Positions 1 through 11,218 of a stretch of DNA of 64,000 nt are shown here, piece after piece; positions within the stretch are counted from its first letter, which is position 1; each line of letters begins with the position of its first letter. Below the pieces are notes generated by a model. The model was not told the DNA's origin. It ran no database searches and worked only from the letters and a program-made list of their open reading frames with translations. The DNA comes from Chimaeribacter coloradensis (lineage in GTDB: Bacteria; Pseudomonadota; Gammaproteobacteria; Enterobacterales; Enterobacteriaceae): NCBI RefSeq assembly GCF_002858715.1, contig NZ_PJZH01000003.1:310001-374000 (forward strand), given 5' to 3'. The translations under genes and the position numbers were made by a program.

Positions 1-2643
1 GTAGAGCAGATCAACCGCCTTGAGCCGGAAATGGAAAAGCTTTCCGATGACGCGCTGAAGGCCAAAACCGACGAATTCCGCGCGCGCCTGGCCAAAGGCG
101 AGGTGCTGGAGAGCCTGATCCCGGAAGCGTTCGCTGTGGTGCGTGAAGCGAGTAAACGCGTCTTCGGGATGCGCCACTTTGACGTCCAGCTGCTGGGCGG
201 CATGGTGCTGAACGACCGCTGCATCGCGGAAATGCGCACCGGTGAAGGTAAAACGCTGACCGCGACCCTGCCGGCTTACCTCAATGCGCTGAGCGGCCGC
301 GGCGTCCACGTTATTACCGTCAACGACTATCTGGCCCAGCGTGACGCCGAAAACAACCGCCCGCTGTTTGAGTTCCTTGGTCTCTCCGTCGGCATCAACC
401 TGCCGGGGATGCCGGCACCGGCCAAACGCGCCGCCTATGCCGCTGACATCACCTACGGTACCAACAACGAATACGGCTTTGACTACCTGCGTGACAACAT
501 GGCGTTCAGCCCGGAAGAGCGCGTGCAGCGCAAACTGCACTATGCGCTGGTGGATGAGGTTGACTCCATTCTGATCGATGAAGCGCGTACTCCGCTGATC
601 ATCTCCGGCCCGGCAGAAGACAGCTCGGAAATGTACATCAAGGTCAACAAGCTGATCCCTAAACTGATCCGTCAGGAGAAAGAGGATTCAGAGACCTTCC
701 AGGGTGAAGGCCACTTCTCCGTGGATGAAAAAGCCCGCCAGGTGCACCTGACCGAACGCGGCCTGATCCTGATTGAAGAACTGCTGATGGACGCCGGCAT
801 TATGGAAGAGGGCGAGTCACTCTACTCCCCGACTAACATCATGCTGATGCACCATGTCACCGCAGCCCTGCGCGCCCATGTGCTGTTCACGCGTGACGTG
901 GACTACATCGTAAAAGACGGTGAGGTGATCATCGTTGATGAGCACACCGGCCGTACCATGCAGGGCCGCCGCTGGTCTGACGGCCTGCACCAGGCGGTGG
1001 AAGCCAAAGAGGGCGTGGAGATCCAGAACGAGAACCAGACCCTGGCCTCCATCACCTTCCAGAACTACTTCCGCCTGTATGAGAAACTGGCCGGGATGAC
1101 CGGTACAGCGGACACCGAAGCGTTCGAATTCAGCTCCATCTATAAGCTGGACACCATTGTGGTGCCGACCAACCGCCCGATGATCCGTAAAGATTTGCCG
1201 GATCTGGTCTATATGACCGAGCAGGAGAAGATCGGCGCGATCATCGAAGACATCCGCGAGCGTACGGCCAATGGCCAGCCGGTGCTGGTGGGCACCATCT
1301 CCATTGAGAAATCAGAAGTGGTTTCCAATGAGCTGACCAAAGCCGGCATCAAGCACAACGTGCTGAACGCCAAGTTCCACGCCCGCGAAGCGGACATCGT
1401 GGCCCAGGCCGGCCAGCCGGGTGCCGTAACCATCGCGACCAACATGGCCGGCCGTGGTACGGACATCATGCTGGGCGGCAGCTGGCACGCCGAGGTGGAA
1501 GAGCTGGAGAATCCGACCCAGGAGCAGATCGACGCCATCAAAGCCGCGTGGAAGCAGCGCCATGACGCCGTACTGGCCTCCGGCGGCCTGCATATCATCG
1601 GTACTGAGCGCCACGAATCGCGCCGTATCGACAACCAGCTCCGCGGTCGTGCCGGTCGCCAGGGTGACGCCGGCTCCTCCCGTTTCTACCTGTCGATGGA
1701 AGATGCGCTGATGCGTATTTTCGCCTCCGACCGCGTCTCCAACATGATGCGTAAACTGGGCATGAAACCAGGTGAAGCGATTGAGCACCCGTGGGTGACC
1801 AAGGCGATTGCCAATGCACAACGCAAAGTGGAAAGCCGCAACTTCGACATCCGTAAGCAACTGCTGGAGTATGATGATGTGGCCAACGACCAGCGCCGCG
1901 CGATCTACACCCAGCGTAATGAGCTGCTGGACGTCTCTGACGTCAGTGAAACCATCGCCAGCATCCGTGAAGATGTGTTTAAAGCGACGCTCGACAGCTA
2001 TATCCCGCCGCAGTCGCTGGAAGAGATGTGGGACATTCCGGGCCTGCAACAGCGCCTGAAAACCGACTTCGATCTCGACCTGCCGATCGCTGAGTGGCTG
2101 GACAAAGAGCCGCAACTGCATGAAGAGACCCTGCGTGAGCGCGTCCTGCAACAGGCGGTTGAGGTTTACCAGCGCAAAGAGGAAGTGGTCGGCGTCGAGA
2201 TGATGCGTAATTTCGAAAAAGGCGTGATGCTGCAAACCCTGGACTCCCTGTGGAAAGAGCATCTGGCAGCGATGGACTACCTGCGCCAGGGCATCCACCT
2301 GCGCGGCTATGCGCAGAAAGATCCAAAGCAGGAGTACAAACGTGAATCCTTCGCCATGTTCGCGGCGATGCTGGAATCACTGAAATATGAAGTCATCAGC
2401 ACCCTGAGCAAAGTCCAGGTTCGCCTGCCGGAAGAGGTAGAGGCACTTGAGCAACAGCGCCGCGAAGAGGCGGAGCGCCTGGCCCAGCAGCAGCAACTGA
2501 GCCACCAGACTGACGCGGCCATTGAAGCAGAAGCAGCGCGCAGCGGCGCAGCAGCAGGCGAGCGCAAAGTCGGGCGTAATGACCCATGCCCTTGCGGTTC
2601 AGGGAAAAAATACAAGCAGTGCCACGGCCGCCTGCAGAAGTAG
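1..2643 (+). CDS. secA: Preprotein translocase ATPase SecA, 5'-truncated by the window edge
   Basis: ATP-driven motor that pushes unfolded preproteins through SecYEG at the inner membrane. The frame is open from base 1, so the first in-window methionine (base 31) is internal: by comparison with the 901-residue E. coli protein about 24 N-terminal residues lie upstream. Visible are Walker A (GEGKT, bases 241-255), Walker B (DEVD, near base 553), the second helicase domain ([10 protein letters not shown], near base 1438, and [11 protein letters not shown]) and the C-terminal zinc/SecB-binding tail [13 protein letters not shown] just before the stop. The stretch before that tail is Gln/Ala/Glu-rich and varies among species. 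mutT follows after a strong terminator, as in E. coli. Identification is certain. Confidence 0.99.
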   Translation, partial: VEQINRLEPEMEKLSDDALKAKTDEFRARLAKGEVLESLIPEAFAVVREASKRVFGMRHFDVQLLGGMVLNDRCIAEMRTGEGKTLTATLPAYLNALSGRGVHVITVNDYLAQRDAENNRPLFEFLGLSVGINLPGMPAPAKRAAYAADITYGTNNEYGFDYLRDNMAFSPEERVQRKLHYALVDEVDSILIDEARTPLIISGPAEDSSEMYIKVNKLIPKLIRQEKEDSETFQGEGHFSVDEKARQVHLTERGLILIEELLMDAGIMEEGESLYSPTNIMLMHHVTAALRAHVLFTRDVDYIVKDGEVIIVDEHTGRTMQGRRWSDGLHQAVEAKEGVEIQNENQTLASITFQNYFRLYEKLAGMTGTADTEAFEFSSIYKLDTIVVPTNRPMIRKDLPDLVYMTEQEKIGAIIEDIRERTANGQPVLVGTISIEKSEVVSNELTKAGIKHNVLNAKFHAREADIVAQAGQPGAVTIATNMAGRGTDIMLGGSWHAEVEELENPTQEQIDAIKAAWKQRHDAVLASGGLHIIGTERHESRRIDNQLRGRAGRQGDAGSSRFYLSMEDALMRIFASDRVSNMMRKLGMKPGEAIEHPWVTKAIANAQRKVESRNFDIRKQLLEYDDVANDQRRAIYTQRNELLDVSDVSETIASIREDVFKATLDSYIPPQSLEEMWDIPGLQQRLKTDFDLDLPIAEWLDKEPQLHEETLRERVLQQAVEVYQRKEEVVGVEMMRNFEKGVMLQTLDSLWKEHLAAMDYLRQGIHLRGYAQKDPKQEYKRESFAMFAAMLESLKYEVISTLSKVQVRLPEEVEALEQQRREEAERLAQQQQLSHQTDAAIEAEAARSGAAAGERKVGRNDPCPCGSGKKYKQCHGRLQK

Positions 2644-2687
2644 GCCGGCCGCCATAACCGCGCCGCGGTGACCGGGCGCGAAGCGTG

Positions 2688-2725
2688 AAAAACAGGGGTT
2701 CAGCGTGCTGAGCCCCTGTTTTTTT
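2688..2725 (+). terminator. Rho-independent terminator after secA
   Basis: A 15-bp stem (2688-2702 with 2709-2723, one G-T pair) closes a 6-nt loop and runs into a T-tract. It lies 45 bases after the secA stop and upstream of mutT, so mutT probably needs its own promoter or read-through. Confidence 0.9.
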
Positions 2726-2827
2726 GTTATTTATTCAGCACACTGCATTTATTCAGAAAACCGCATCGATTCAGACGCGCGCATCCGCCAGAAACCGGAT
2801 GTGAAGAAAACCGAAAAGGAGAAAGGC

Positions 2828-3220
2828 GTGACGTTAAAGCACCTGACCATTGCCGTGGGCATTATCCGCAACCCACAGCATGAGATTTTCATTACCCAGC
2901 GCAATGCCGCATCCCATATGGCAGGGTTCTGGGAATTCCCCGGCGGCAAAGTGGAAGCGGGTGAAACGCCGGAACAGGCCCTGAAACGGGAGCTGGGTGA
3001 AGAGACCGGCATTGTGCCGCTGGCGGTACAGCCCCTGAAAATCGTAGAGCACACGTTCGACGATCGCCGGGTGACGCTCCATTTCTTTCTGGTGGAGGCG
3101 TGGCAAGGCGAACCCTACGGCCGGGAAGGGCAGCCGATGCGTTGGGTCAGCCAGCATGCGCTGCGGGAAGAGGAGTTCCCCCCTGCCAACGCCGGGATTA
3201 TCGCCCTGCTGAAAGCCTGA
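2828..3220 (+). CDS. mutT: 8-oxo-dGTP diphosphatase MutT
   Basis: Nudix hydrolase that removes 8-oxo-dGTP from the nucleotide pool and so prevents A-to-C transversions. The 130-residue product has the Nudix box G-x5-E-x7-REUxEE-x-GU (begins GGKVEAGETPEQA, then RELGEETGI). I start it at GTG 2828: AGGAG lies 6 bases upstream, and the protein then begins like E. coli MutT (about 129 residues, ...IAVGIIRN). A longer frame from GTG 2705 would begin inside the secA terminator and is unlikely. It is followed convergently by yacG. Confidence 0.95.
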   Translation: MTLKHLTIAVGIIRNPQHEIFITQRNAASHMAGFWEFPGGKVEAGETPEQALKRELGEETGIVPLAVQPLKIVEHTFDDRRVTLHFFLVEAWQGEPYGREGQPMRWVSQHALREEEFPPANAGIIALLKA

Positions 3221-3229
3221 TGGCAATGC

Positions 3230-3252
3230 GGCGCTCCCCAGCGGGAAGCGCC
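3230..3252. terminator. Hairpin between convergent mutT and yacG
   Basis: Inverted repeat with arms 3230-3239 and 3243-3252, one mismatch and a 3-nt loop. It sits in the 44-bp gap between two gene ends and may end transcripts from both sides. It lacks a clear T-tract, so termination strength is uncertain. Confidence 0.5.
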
Positions 3253-3264
3253 CCCAACCGCGTC

Positions 3265-3465
3265 TCAGTGTTCGTCTTCTTCACTCCACTTTTCGGCGTC
3301 ATTGATGTCGTTCTGGCTGGGAATGCGTTTCTCTTCGTCTGCCCATTCGCCGAGGTCGATGAGCTGGCAGCGCTTGCTGCAGAACGGGCGGTAAGGGCTC
3401 TCTTCCCCCCAGATCACCGGCTTGCGGCAGGTCGGGCAGTTAACCATGGTGTGTTCGGTATCCAT
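3265..3465 (-). CDS. yacG: DNA gyrase inhibitor YacG
   Basis: Small zinc protein (66 residues; E. coli 65) that binds GyrB and inhibits gyrase. Four zinc-ligand cysteines are visible as CPTC near residue 10 and CSKRC near residue 30, followed by an acidic C-terminal tail typical of the family. It is the last gene of coaE-zapD-yacG, 31 bases after zapD, all on the minus strand. Family assignment is clear. Confidence 0.95.
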   Translation of the reverse strand: MDTEHTMVNCPTCRKPVIWGEESPYRPFCSKRCQLIDLGEWADEEKRIPSQNDINDAEKWSEEDEH

Positions 3466-3496
3466 ATATTCTCCTGAAAATTAAGCCGGACGGTCG

Positions 3497-4249
3497 TCAA
3501 CAGCAGGCAAGCGTGAAAGAGAGACGCGCCGGGACCTGTCCACGCTCACTGTCCAGTGATAAGAACCGGATAGCGTAACGGGTTTTATGGCCTGAAATCT
3601 GCGGGTAGATCTGGTGCTCCAACCCCACGCGCAGCCGCAGCAGATCGGCATCTTCCGCATTATCCTGGAAGAAACCGTTCAGGCTGATCTGATTTTTAAA
3701 CGGGCCGGACTGGCGGATCAGATCAAGGATGATGGTCAGCGCATCGCTGAGCGGGGCGAGGGTGGCGAGCCAGCGGTTTACCTGGCTGTTGCGCGCCTCC
3801 TGCTCCAGGTGCAGCCACATGTGCAGCGTCGGCAGGTCGAAACTGCAACAGCCGCCGGGAATGCTCAGCCGCTGTTTGACCAGGCCAATCAACCGATCTT
3901 CACGCAGTGACTGCCCAAGCCGCGGTGCCGCCATCAGGGCGCTGGAGCGCTGTTTCAGCTGCTGGCGCAATGCCTCAACACGCGCCATATCCACGCCCGG
4001 CACGTCAGCCCATAACAGTAATTTTTGCTGCTGGCGTTCCAGCTCTTTAACCAGCTCAGTGCGGACTTCACCGCGTTCCAGCACATCCAGCAGGTCGGAA
4101 ATGGTGCGGAAAAAGGCGAGCGCGGTGGCGATGTCACCCAACACCGGGTACTGCTGCAACTGCTGCAATAAAAACTCAATGCGCAACCAGGTGCGCATCT
4201 TCTCATTCAGGGGGTGTTCAAACAGAACGGTAGGGGAGAGGTCACTCAT
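3497..4249 (-). CDS. zapD: Cell division protein ZapD
   Basis: Cytoplasmic FtsZ-binding protein that bundles FtsZ filaments at the Z ring. The 250-residue length matches the family (E. coli 247), as do the N-terminus ([19 protein letters not shown]) and a mostly helical first half followed by a beta-rich second half. The start lies 5 bases after the coaE stop, so coaE and zapD are very probably cotranscribed. Confidence 0.97.
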   Translation of the reverse strand: MSDLSPTVLFEHPLNEKMRTWLRIEFLLQQLQQYPVLGDIATALAFFRTISDLLDVLERGEVRTELVKELERQQQKLLLWADVPGVDMARVEALRQQLKQRSSALMAAPRLGQSLREDRLIGLVKQRLSIPGGCCSFDLPTLHMWLHLEQEARNSQVNRWLATLAPLSDALTIILDLIRQSGPFKNQISLNGFFQDNAEDADLLRLRVGLEHQIYPQISGHKTRYAIRFLSLDSERGQVPARLSFTLACC

Positions 4250-4254
4250 GTCTA

Positions 4255-4866
4255 TTAATCCTGTTGGGTTGCCGCCGCCAGTTGCAGGTAATGCTGGTGA
4301 AGGGCAGCAACGCGCGGTTCGATCGCCGAGGGATCGCCGCTGTTATCAATCACATCGTCGGCACAGGCCAGGCGTTGTTCGCGTGTTACCTGTGCGGCAA
4401 GAATATTTTCGGCCTGCTGACGGGATACGCCGTCACGGGCGGTGGTCCTGGCGAGTTGCGTCTCGCGATCGACGTCGATGACCAGCACCCGGTCAGCACG
4501 CGCCTGCAGGCCATTTTCGATCAACAGCGGCACCACCCACAGCACATAGGGGGTGGTGGCCTGCCGGATCTGATGTTGTGTCTCCTGCTGGATCAGCGGA
4601 TGCAGCAGGCCGTTCAGCCACGCTTTCTCAGTGGGATCGGCAAAGATCAGCTCACGCAGACGGGCGCGGTTCAGGCTGCCGTCAGGGTGCAGCAGCGTAT
4701 TGCCGAAGTGCGCCGCAATGGCGCTGAGTGCCGGTGTGCCCGGCTCCACAACCTGACGGGCAATCACATCCGCGTCAATCACCGTCACACCTAAGCGGGA
4801 AAACGCATTTGCCACGGTACTTTTGCCACTGCCGATGCCGCCTGTCAGTGCAACAAGATAGCTCAT
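4255..4866 (-). CDS. coaE: Dephospho-CoA kinase
   Basis: Catalyses the last step of coenzyme A synthesis, ATP plus dephospho-CoA to CoA. The 203-residue P-loop kinase begins with the motif GGIGSGKST at residues 9-17 and keeps the family core ([26 protein letters not shown]). It is the first gene of the coaE-zapD-yacG operon and is divergent from guaC. The same window carries panB, panC and panD for the pantothenate part of the pathway. Confidence 0.97.
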   Translation of the reverse strand: MSYLVALTGGIGSGKSTVANAFSRLGVTVIDADVIARQVVEPGTPALSAIAAHFGNTLLHPDGSLNRARLRELIFADPTEKAWLNGLLHPLIQQETQHQIRQATTPYVLWVVPLLIENGLQARADRVLVIDVDRETQLARTTARDGVSRQQAENILAAQVTREQRLACADDVIDNSGDPSAIEPRVAALHQHYLQLAAATQQD

Positions 4867-5049
4867 GGTTATGCTCTCAGTAAGAAAGACAGATGAAACA
4901 GTATGATACCCGGATTCTCCTTCCCTGTAACAGGGTAGACAGAGAGCGTCGCCGGCCTGCCGTCAGTGATAACCGTGAGCAGGGTCACGCCGGTATTTAT
5001 CTAGTTAAATTTCTGTGATTGTAGCGTAAATAAAGTCAAATTCGCAGAC

Positions 5050-5077
5050 TTGTTCGGTGATTATTCCGGCGTATGAT
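5050..5077 (+). promoter_or_regulatory. Candidate guaC promoter
   Basis: TTGTTC (5050-5055) and TATGAT (5072-5077) are separated by 16 bases, placing the start about 87 bases before guaC. A TGACGTCA palindrome covers 5077-5084 near the predicted start of transcription. The remaining 180 bp towards coaE holds nothing else I recognise. Confidence 0.55.
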
Positions 5078-5170
5078 GACGTCACTGGGAATGGCAGCAC
5101 GACTCTTCGCGCACCTTTCTGCCCGATCACCTTTTTGCGATCCGTCGCCTACGACCAGGAAACCGTCACC

Positions 5171-6211
5171 ATGCGCATTGAAGAAGATGTAAAACTCGGT
5201 TTTAAAGATGTATTGATCCGCCCGAAACGCTCCACGCTGAAAAGCCGCTCTGATGTTGACCTGCAACGCGACTTCCGTTTCAAACATGCCGGTGCGGCGT
5301 GGTCCGGCGTACCGGTTATTGCCGCCAACATGGATACGGTCGGCACCTTCCGCATGGCCACGGTACTCGCTTCATTCGATCTGTTGACCGCCGTGCATAA
5401 GCATTACAGCGTTGAGCAATGGCGCACCTTTATTGACGGCGCAACGGATGAGGTGCTGAGCCATGTGATGGTCTCGACCGGCACATCAGACGCTGACTTC
5501 GTTAAAATGAAGCAGATCCTGGCACTCTCTCCGGCCTTAAAATTCATCTGCATCGATGTGGCTAACGGCTATTCCGAGCATTTTGTCGCTTTCCTGCAAC
5601 GGGCGCGTGAAGCCTGCCCGGATAAAGTGATCTGCGCCGGAAACGTGGTCACCGGTGAAATGGTGGAGGAGCTGATCCTCTCCGGGGCGGACATTGTCAA
5701 AGTAGGCATTGGCCCCGGGTCAGTCTGTACCACCCGGGTGAAAACCGGCGTGGGTTACCCGCAGCTTTCCGCCGTGATTGAATGTGCGGACGCTGCCCAC
5801 GGGCTGGGCGGTCAGATCGTCAGCGACGGCGGCTGTGCCGTACCGGGCGACGTGGCAAAAGCGTTCGGCGGCGGGGCGGATTTCGTGATGCTCGGCGGGA
5901 TGCTGGCCGCGCATAACGAGTGCGAAGGCACTCTGGTGGAAGAGAACGGCCAGGAGTTCATGCTGTTCTACGGCATGAGTTCTGAGTCCGCCATGAAGCG
6001 CCATGTCGGCGGTGTGGCAGAGTACCGGGCCGCCGAAGGCAAAACGGTCAAATTGCCGCTGCGCGGGCCGGTTGAGCACACGGTGCGTGACATCCTGGGC
6101 GGCCTGCGTTCCGCCTGCACCTATGTCGGGGCTGAGCGGCTGAAAGAGCTGACCAAACGCACCACCTTTATCCGGGTGGCTGAGCAGGAAAACCGCCTGT
6201 TCGGGCAGTAA
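5171..6211 (+). CDS. guaC: GMP reductase
   Basis: NADPH-dependent deamination of GMP to IMP in purine salvage; an IMPDH/GMPR TIM barrel without CBS domains. The catalytic-cysteine loop reads [20 protein letters not shown], and the flap region is at [17 protein letters not shown]. The chosen ATG at 5171 gives 346 residues beginning [11 protein letters not shown], matching the 347-residue E. coli enzyme, with AGGAAA about 9 bases upstream. A longer frame from 5057 would begin within the predicted promoter. It is monocistronic and divergent from coaE. Confidence 0.97.
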   Translation: MRIEEDVKLGFKDVLIRPKRSTLKSRSDVDLQRDFRFKHAGAAWSGVPVIAANMDTVGTFRMATVLASFDLLTAVHKHYSVEQWRTFIDGATDEVLSHVMVSTGTSDADFVKMKQILALSPALKFICIDVANGYSEHFVAFLQRAREACPDKVICAGNVVTGEMVEELILSGADIVKVGIGPGSVCTTRVKTGVGYPQLSAVIECADAAHGLGGQIVSDGGCAVPGDVAKAFGGGADFVMLGGMLAAHNECEGTLVEENGQEFMLFYGMSSESAMKRHVGGVAEYRAAEGKTVKLPLRGPVEHTVRDILGGLRSACTYVGAERLKELTKRTTFIRVAEQENRLFGQ

Positions 6212-6300
6212 TCGCTTCATCCTCCAGCAGCAGGGCATGTAGCCCTGCTGCATCGTCATACCCTCTCCACCTAAACCCCTTCCTGTGTAAGCCTTGCTTT

Positions 6301-7506
6301 TCACCCGTTGCCCATCACACTGCCCAGCTGGAAAATCGGCAGATACATGGCGATCACCAGCCCGCCCACCACGCAACCTGTCACCACCATCATCAGCGGC
6401 TCCAGCGTTTGCGCCAGCCCCTCCGCCTGTTGCAGGGTCTGTTGCTCGTACCACTGCGCCAGCCGCACCAGCAGGGTATCCAGCGAACCGGACTCCTCAC
6501 CGACGCGGGTTAACTGCCGGCACAACGGGGTAAACAGCGGCTCCAGAGTGAGGGCCTGGTGCAGCGGCACCCCCTGGCCGACCTGGTCCCGGACACGCAT
6601 GACCGCCTGCTGATAGCAGAGGTTGGGCACCGCCCGGGCGGCCGCCTGCAACCCGGTGAGCAGATCCAGCCCGGCCCGCTGGGTCAGCGCCAGGGTGGAA
6701 AAGATCTGGGCAATGCTGCCGCCCTGAACCAGCCCGGCAATCAACGGCAGGCGTAACACCACCTGCTGCTCCCGCTGCTGCCAGCGCGGCTGCGGGTGCA
6801 GCCGGAACCGGTACGCCAGCCCCGTCAGGCTGAGCAGGAGAAGCAGCCACGGCCCCTGCGTGGTCAGGTAACCTGAGGCAGTAATCAGCGCGCGGGTGAA
6901 CCAGGGCAGCGGGGCATTAAAGCTCTGGTAGATGGCCGCAAAGGCAGGCAGCACCAGCGTCAGCATCAGGATGCAGACCAGCAGCGCAATCGCACTGACA
7001 ATCAGCGGGTAGCGTACCGCTTTCCGGATCATCTGCCGCAGCCGCTGGGCACGCTCCTCAAGTTGGGAAAATTGCTGGCAGCAGTGATCGATATTCCCCG
7101 TCAGTTCCCCGACCTCCATCATCTGAACGCAGATGGCCGGGAACACCGCCGGGTAGTGGGCCAGTACGGCGGAAAAGGGCAGGCCGCCTGCGATCGCGGT
7201 GGCCAGCTCGCGCAGAACACAGCGCCACCCCGCCCTGGGGTGCCCCTCAGCCAGCAGCGTCAGGCTTTCCATCAGCGGCAGCCCGGCCTGAAGCAGGGTC
7301 GCCAGTTGCTGGAACAGTGCGCTGCGTTCTGCGGGCTTCCAGTGCCCTTTGCCCACCCGGCCATGAGAAACGATCCGCAGAGGTTGTAACCCCTGCGTAA
7401 TGATGTGCTCAGACGCCGCCTGCTTGTTGGCCGCCAGCAGATCACCCTGCTGAAACTGCCCCTGGAGGTCAATCGCCTGCCAGCTGAACAGGCAAGGGTC
7501 AGCCAT
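6301..7506 (-). CDS. hofC: Type IV pilus-type inner-membrane assembly protein HofC
   Basis: PilC/GspF-family polytopic protein that would link the assembly ATPase to pilin extrusion. The 401 residues hold two copies of the T2SF domain, about residues 60-185 and 265-385, each followed by hydrophobic segments (around 160-190, 210-235, 365-395). Its start overlaps the end of hofB by 8 bases, so the two are translationally linked. E. coli HofC is 400 residues and the system is largely silent there; whether pili form here is not known. Confidence 0.93.
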   Translation of the reverse strand: MADPCLFSWQAIDLQGQFQQGDLLAANKQAASEHIITQGLQPLRIVSHGRVGKGHWKPAERSALFQQLATLLQAGLPLMESLTLLAEGHPRAGWRCVLRELATAIAGGLPFSAVLAHYPAVFPAICVQMMEVGELTGNIDHCCQQFSQLEERAQRLRQMIRKAVRYPLIVSAIALLVCILMLTLVLPAFAAIYQSFNAPLPWFTRALITASGYLTTQGPWLLLLLSLTGLAYRFRLHPQPRWQQREQQVVLRLPLIAGLVQGGSIAQIFSTLALTQRAGLDLLTGLQAAARAVPNLCYQQAVMRVRDQVGQGVPLHQALTLEPLFTPLCRQLTRVGEESGSLDTLLVRLAQWYEQQTLQQAEGLAQTLEPLMMVVTGCVVGGLVIAMYLPIFQLGSVMGNG

Positions 7507-8935
7507 CCTGCGCCCCCACCACCCGGTAGACCTCTTCCAGCGACGTGATGCCCTCCGCCGCCAGCGCCAGCCCGGCGTTCAGTAACGACGCCTGTCCCTG
7601 CTGGCGGGCGATCTCTGTCAGCGCCTGTACGGTGGCTTGCCGGGTCAGGGCCTGTTGAATCTCCGGGGTCACCACCAGCATTTCATATAACCCGGTGCGG
7701 CCATAATACCCGGCGCAACAGTGGTCGCAGCCGGTTGCCCGCCAGGGAAACAGCGGGCCGGGCAGGCTGCCCGGCGGCAGGGGTGCCGGTTCCTGGCTGC
7801 GGGCGCGGCAATGGGGGCAGAGGCGGCGCACCAGCCGTTGGGCAATCACCAGCTTCAGGCAGGAGGCGATAAGGTACCCCTCAATGCCCATCTGGTTCAG
7901 GCGCACCAGCGTCTCAGCCGTGGAGTTGGTATGTAAGGTGGAAAGCACCAGATGCCCGGTCTGCGCGGCATTAACGGCGATCTCCGCCGTCTCTGCATCA
8001 CGGATTTCACCAATCATGATGATGTCCGGGTCCTGGCGCAGCAGCGCACGCAGGATGCGGGCAAAGCTCAACTCCGCTTTCGGGTTGACCTGCGTCTGGT
8101 TGATGCCCTCAACCGGAATTTCCACCGGATCCTCCACGCTGCAAAGGTTATGTGCCGGGCTGTTAAGCAGCGTCAGGCCGCTGTAGAGCGTCACGGTTTT
8201 GCCGCTGCCGGTGGGGCCGGTGACCAGCACCAGCCCCTGTGGTTGCGCCAGCACGCGCCGGAAACAGGCCAGCGCCTCCGGGGCCATGCCGAGCTGGGTG
8301 ATGTCCGGTGCCTGCTGGGGGCCATGTTGCAGGCGGAGCACCAGCTTTTCACCATACAGGGTCGGCAGTGAGGAGAGGCGCAAGGCAACCGGCTGGCCGC
8401 CGGGTTGCACGGTGCACTGCCCATCCTGCGGCAGGCGGCGTTCGGCGATGTCCAGCTTGCCCATCACTTTCAGCCGCGCGACGATCTGGTTACCCAACTC
8501 ACCCGGCGGCGGCGCGATCTCCTGCAACACGCCATCAATCCGCAACCGCAGGCGGTAACGCCCGGCCCCGGGTTCAAGATGGATGTCTGAAGCGCGCCGT
8601 TGCAGCGCCAACAGCAGCATCTCCCGGATAAAGGCCGCAGCCGGGGTAGCGTCATCCGCCAGCGTCACCCCGGCGTGGCTGCCGGGGGGCGGGGCGGGCG
8701 GCTCCGCATTACTCTGGGCTGCGGCCTGGCGTGCCTGCTCCAGCCGCGCTGCCGGCCAGCACTCGGTGTGCAATGTCTGGGGGCAGGCGAACCGCAACGC
8801 CTCACTCAGTGCTTCCAGCACCTCCGCCTGCGCCGCCACATGCAGTTGCCGGGCATCATGGTGGATGATCACCGCCTGAAAGCGCGCGCAGATCTGGTGC
8901 AGCGCGGCCGTCTGCTGTTCGGTAACCGGCAGCAT
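7499..8935 (-). CDS. hofB: Type IV pilus/type II secretion-type assembly ATPase HofB
   Basis: GspE/PilB-family hexameric ATPase, 478 residues. The N-terminal domain is divergent; the nucleotide-binding domain carries Walker A GPTGSGKT, an Asp box, Walker B (DPDIIMIGEIRDAETAE) and a His box (TGHLVLSTLHTNS). A four-cysteine zinc motif (CPHC...CDHC) lies near residue 395-425, as in PilB/GspE. The start overlaps the ppdD stop by one base. Cytoplasmic partner of HofC. No retraction ATPase or prepilin peptidase is in the window. Confidence 0.95.
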   Translation of the reverse strand: MLPVTEQQTAALHQICARFQAVIIHHDARQLHVAAQAEVLEALSEALRFACPQTLHTECWPAARLEQARQAAAQSNAEPPAPPPGSHAGVTLADDATPAAAFIREMLLLALQRRASDIHLEPGAGRYRLRLRIDGVLQEIAPPPGELGNQIVARLKVMGKLDIAERRLPQDGQCTVQPGGQPVALRLSSLPTLYGEKLVLRLQHGPQQAPDITQLGMAPEALACFRRVLAQPQGLVLVTGPTGSGKTVTLYSGLTLLNSPAHNLCSVEDPVEIPVEGINQTQVNPKAELSFARILRALLRQDPDIIMIGEIRDAETAEIAVNAAQTGHLVLSTLHTNSTAETLVRLNQMGIEGYLIASCLKLVIAQRLVRRLCPHCRARSQEPAPLPPGSLPGPLFPWRATGCDHCCAGYYGRTGLYEMLVVTPEIQQALTRQATVQALTEIARQQGQASLLNAGLALAAEGITSLEEVYRVVGAQDG

Positions 8936-9375
8936 CAGGCGTTCCCCGCATCAAACCGGAACACCTCTTCGCACAGCGTCTGCAACGTGCCTGCTGCGGC
9001 CTCACACCGGCGCTGCCACACTAGCCCACCGGCCTGGGTATCCGGCACCGGGGTCAGGGTCACGCTCAGGCCGTTCAGCGCCGCCTGGCCGGTGAGGGTA
9101 ATCACGCCGTTGGTCACCGCTACGCCGCTGACGTAATGGGTAGACTTGCTGGCCGGAATGCCCGCCGTGCCGAGGTTGCAGCCGGTCAGCGCGCCCTGCT
9201 CAATGGCGCAAAGCTCTGTCGCCATCTTGTAAGGGGTCATCGCCTGTAACATATCGGTCAGCGCCGCTTTCTGGATATAGCTCTGGTAGGCCGGTATGCC
9301 GACGGCGCTCAGGATAGCGATGATGGCAATCACCACCATCAGTTCAATCAGGGTAAAACCTTGCTGGTTACGCAT
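8935..9375 (-). CDS. ppdD: Prepilin peptidase-dependent major pilin PpdD
   Basis: Type IVa-like pilin of 146 residues. The leader MRNQQG ends at the prepilin peptidase site before FTLIELMVVIAIIAIL, and the mature protein keeps Glu5. Cysteines occur in the C-terminal half (CAIEQGALTGC, RRCEAAAGTLQTLC), allowing disulfides as in enterobacterial PpdD. It is the first gene of ppdD-hofB-hofC. A 227-bp upstream stretch separates it from nadC and holds only the hairpin noted separately. Confidence 0.95.
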   Translation of the reverse strand: MRNQQGFTLIELMVVIAIIAILSAVGIPAYQSYIQKAALTDMLQAMTPYKMATELCAIEQGALTGCNLGTAGIPASKSTHYVSGVAVTNGVITLTGQAALNGLSVTLTPVPDTQAGGLVWQRRCEAAAGTLQTLCEEVFRFDAGNA

Positions 9376-9570
9376 TTTTCACTCCGTGGGGTAAGGAGCC
9401 GCCACGGTAAGCATCCGGCCGGTAGGGTGCCAGCGGCCGGGCGCAAGGTTTCGGCACATCCCGAAATAAAAATCTGCTGTTCAGCGGGTTACAAAAAAGA
9501 GTGGAAGCAAGCTCGCAAGGTATGAGGAAAGGAGAACGCGGGAAGGAAAAGCGGCGTATAACGGCGCAAC

Positions 9571-9596
9571 GGCTCCCGGTATGGTGGCCGGGAGCC
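9571..9596 (-). terminator. Hairpin after nadC
   Basis: Nine-base perfect arms (9571-9579 and 9588-9596) lie 6 bases beyond the nadC stop. There is no long T-tract on the minus strand, so it may be a weak terminator or a 3'-end stabilising hairpin. Confidence 0.5.
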
Positions 9597-9602
9597 GGTC
9601 AC

Positions 9603-10514
<912 letters not shown>

Positions 10515-10622
10515 TTAGGGGGTAGGGGAAACATGCTACCCTGTTGCCCGGATAAGTACCATATCGGGCCGTGGCGCGTACCCGGCCACCGGCAATCCCC
10601 GGCGTACGGGAAGAGGTGAAGG

Positions 10623-11174
10623 ATGAAACTGGAGAAAGGGTGGCTGACAGGGGTCAGAAAGGTGGTGTCACCGCATTGTGATCAACGCCCGGAAGGCACG
10701 GTGCCGAGTCTGTTGATTATTCATAATATCAGCCTGCCGCCCGGCCGGTTCGGCGGCCCCTATATTGACCAGCTGTTTACCGGCACACTGAACCCGGAGG
10801 ATGACCCGTTCTTTGCGGAGATTCATACCCTGCGGGTAGCGGCGCACTGCCTGATCCGGCGTGACGGCGAGATTGTGCAGTATGTCTCGTTCGACGACCG
10901 CGCCTGGCATGCCGGGGTGTCGCAGTGGCAGGGGCGTGAGCGCTGCAACGATTTCTCCATCGGCATTGAGCTGGAAGGCACCGATACCCTGCCGTTTACC
11001 GATGCCCAGTACCAAAGCCTGGCAACGGTCAGCGAATTGTTAATTAACGCGTATCCTATTACTGTAGAAAGCATTACCGGCCACAGTGATGTGGCCCCAG
11101 GACGCAAAACCGATCCTGGCCCGGCGTTTGACTGGGCCGGTTATCGTCAGCAACTCAGCGCCGTACAGCGCTGA
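10623..11174 (+). CDS. ampD: 1,6-anhydro-N-acetylmuramoyl-L-alanine amidase AmpD
   Basis: Cytoplasmic zinc amidase of peptidoglycan recycling that cleaves the stem peptide from anhydroMurNAc-peptides. In species with ampR/ampC its loss induces beta-lactamase. The 183 residues equal the E. coli length. The zinc ligands are visible as the His in LLIIHNISLP (near 34) and the His and Asp of GHSDVAPGRKTDPGPAFDW near the C-terminus. The start is preceded by AAGAGGTGAAGG. ampE follows 44 bases later. Confidence 0.97.
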   Translation: MKLEKGWLTGVRKVVSPHCDQRPEGTVPSLLIIHNISLPPGRFGGPYIDQLFTGTLNPEDDPFFAEIHTLRVAAHCLIRRDGEIVQYVSFDDRAWHAGVSQWQGRERCNDFSIGIELEGTDTLPFTDAQYQSLATVSELLINAYPITVESITGHSDVAPGRKTDPGPAFDWAGYRQQLSAVQR

Positions 11175-11218
11175 GGCGCCTGGTCAGGCACGTGTGAAAT
11201 AAGGGGATACCTCGGCAG

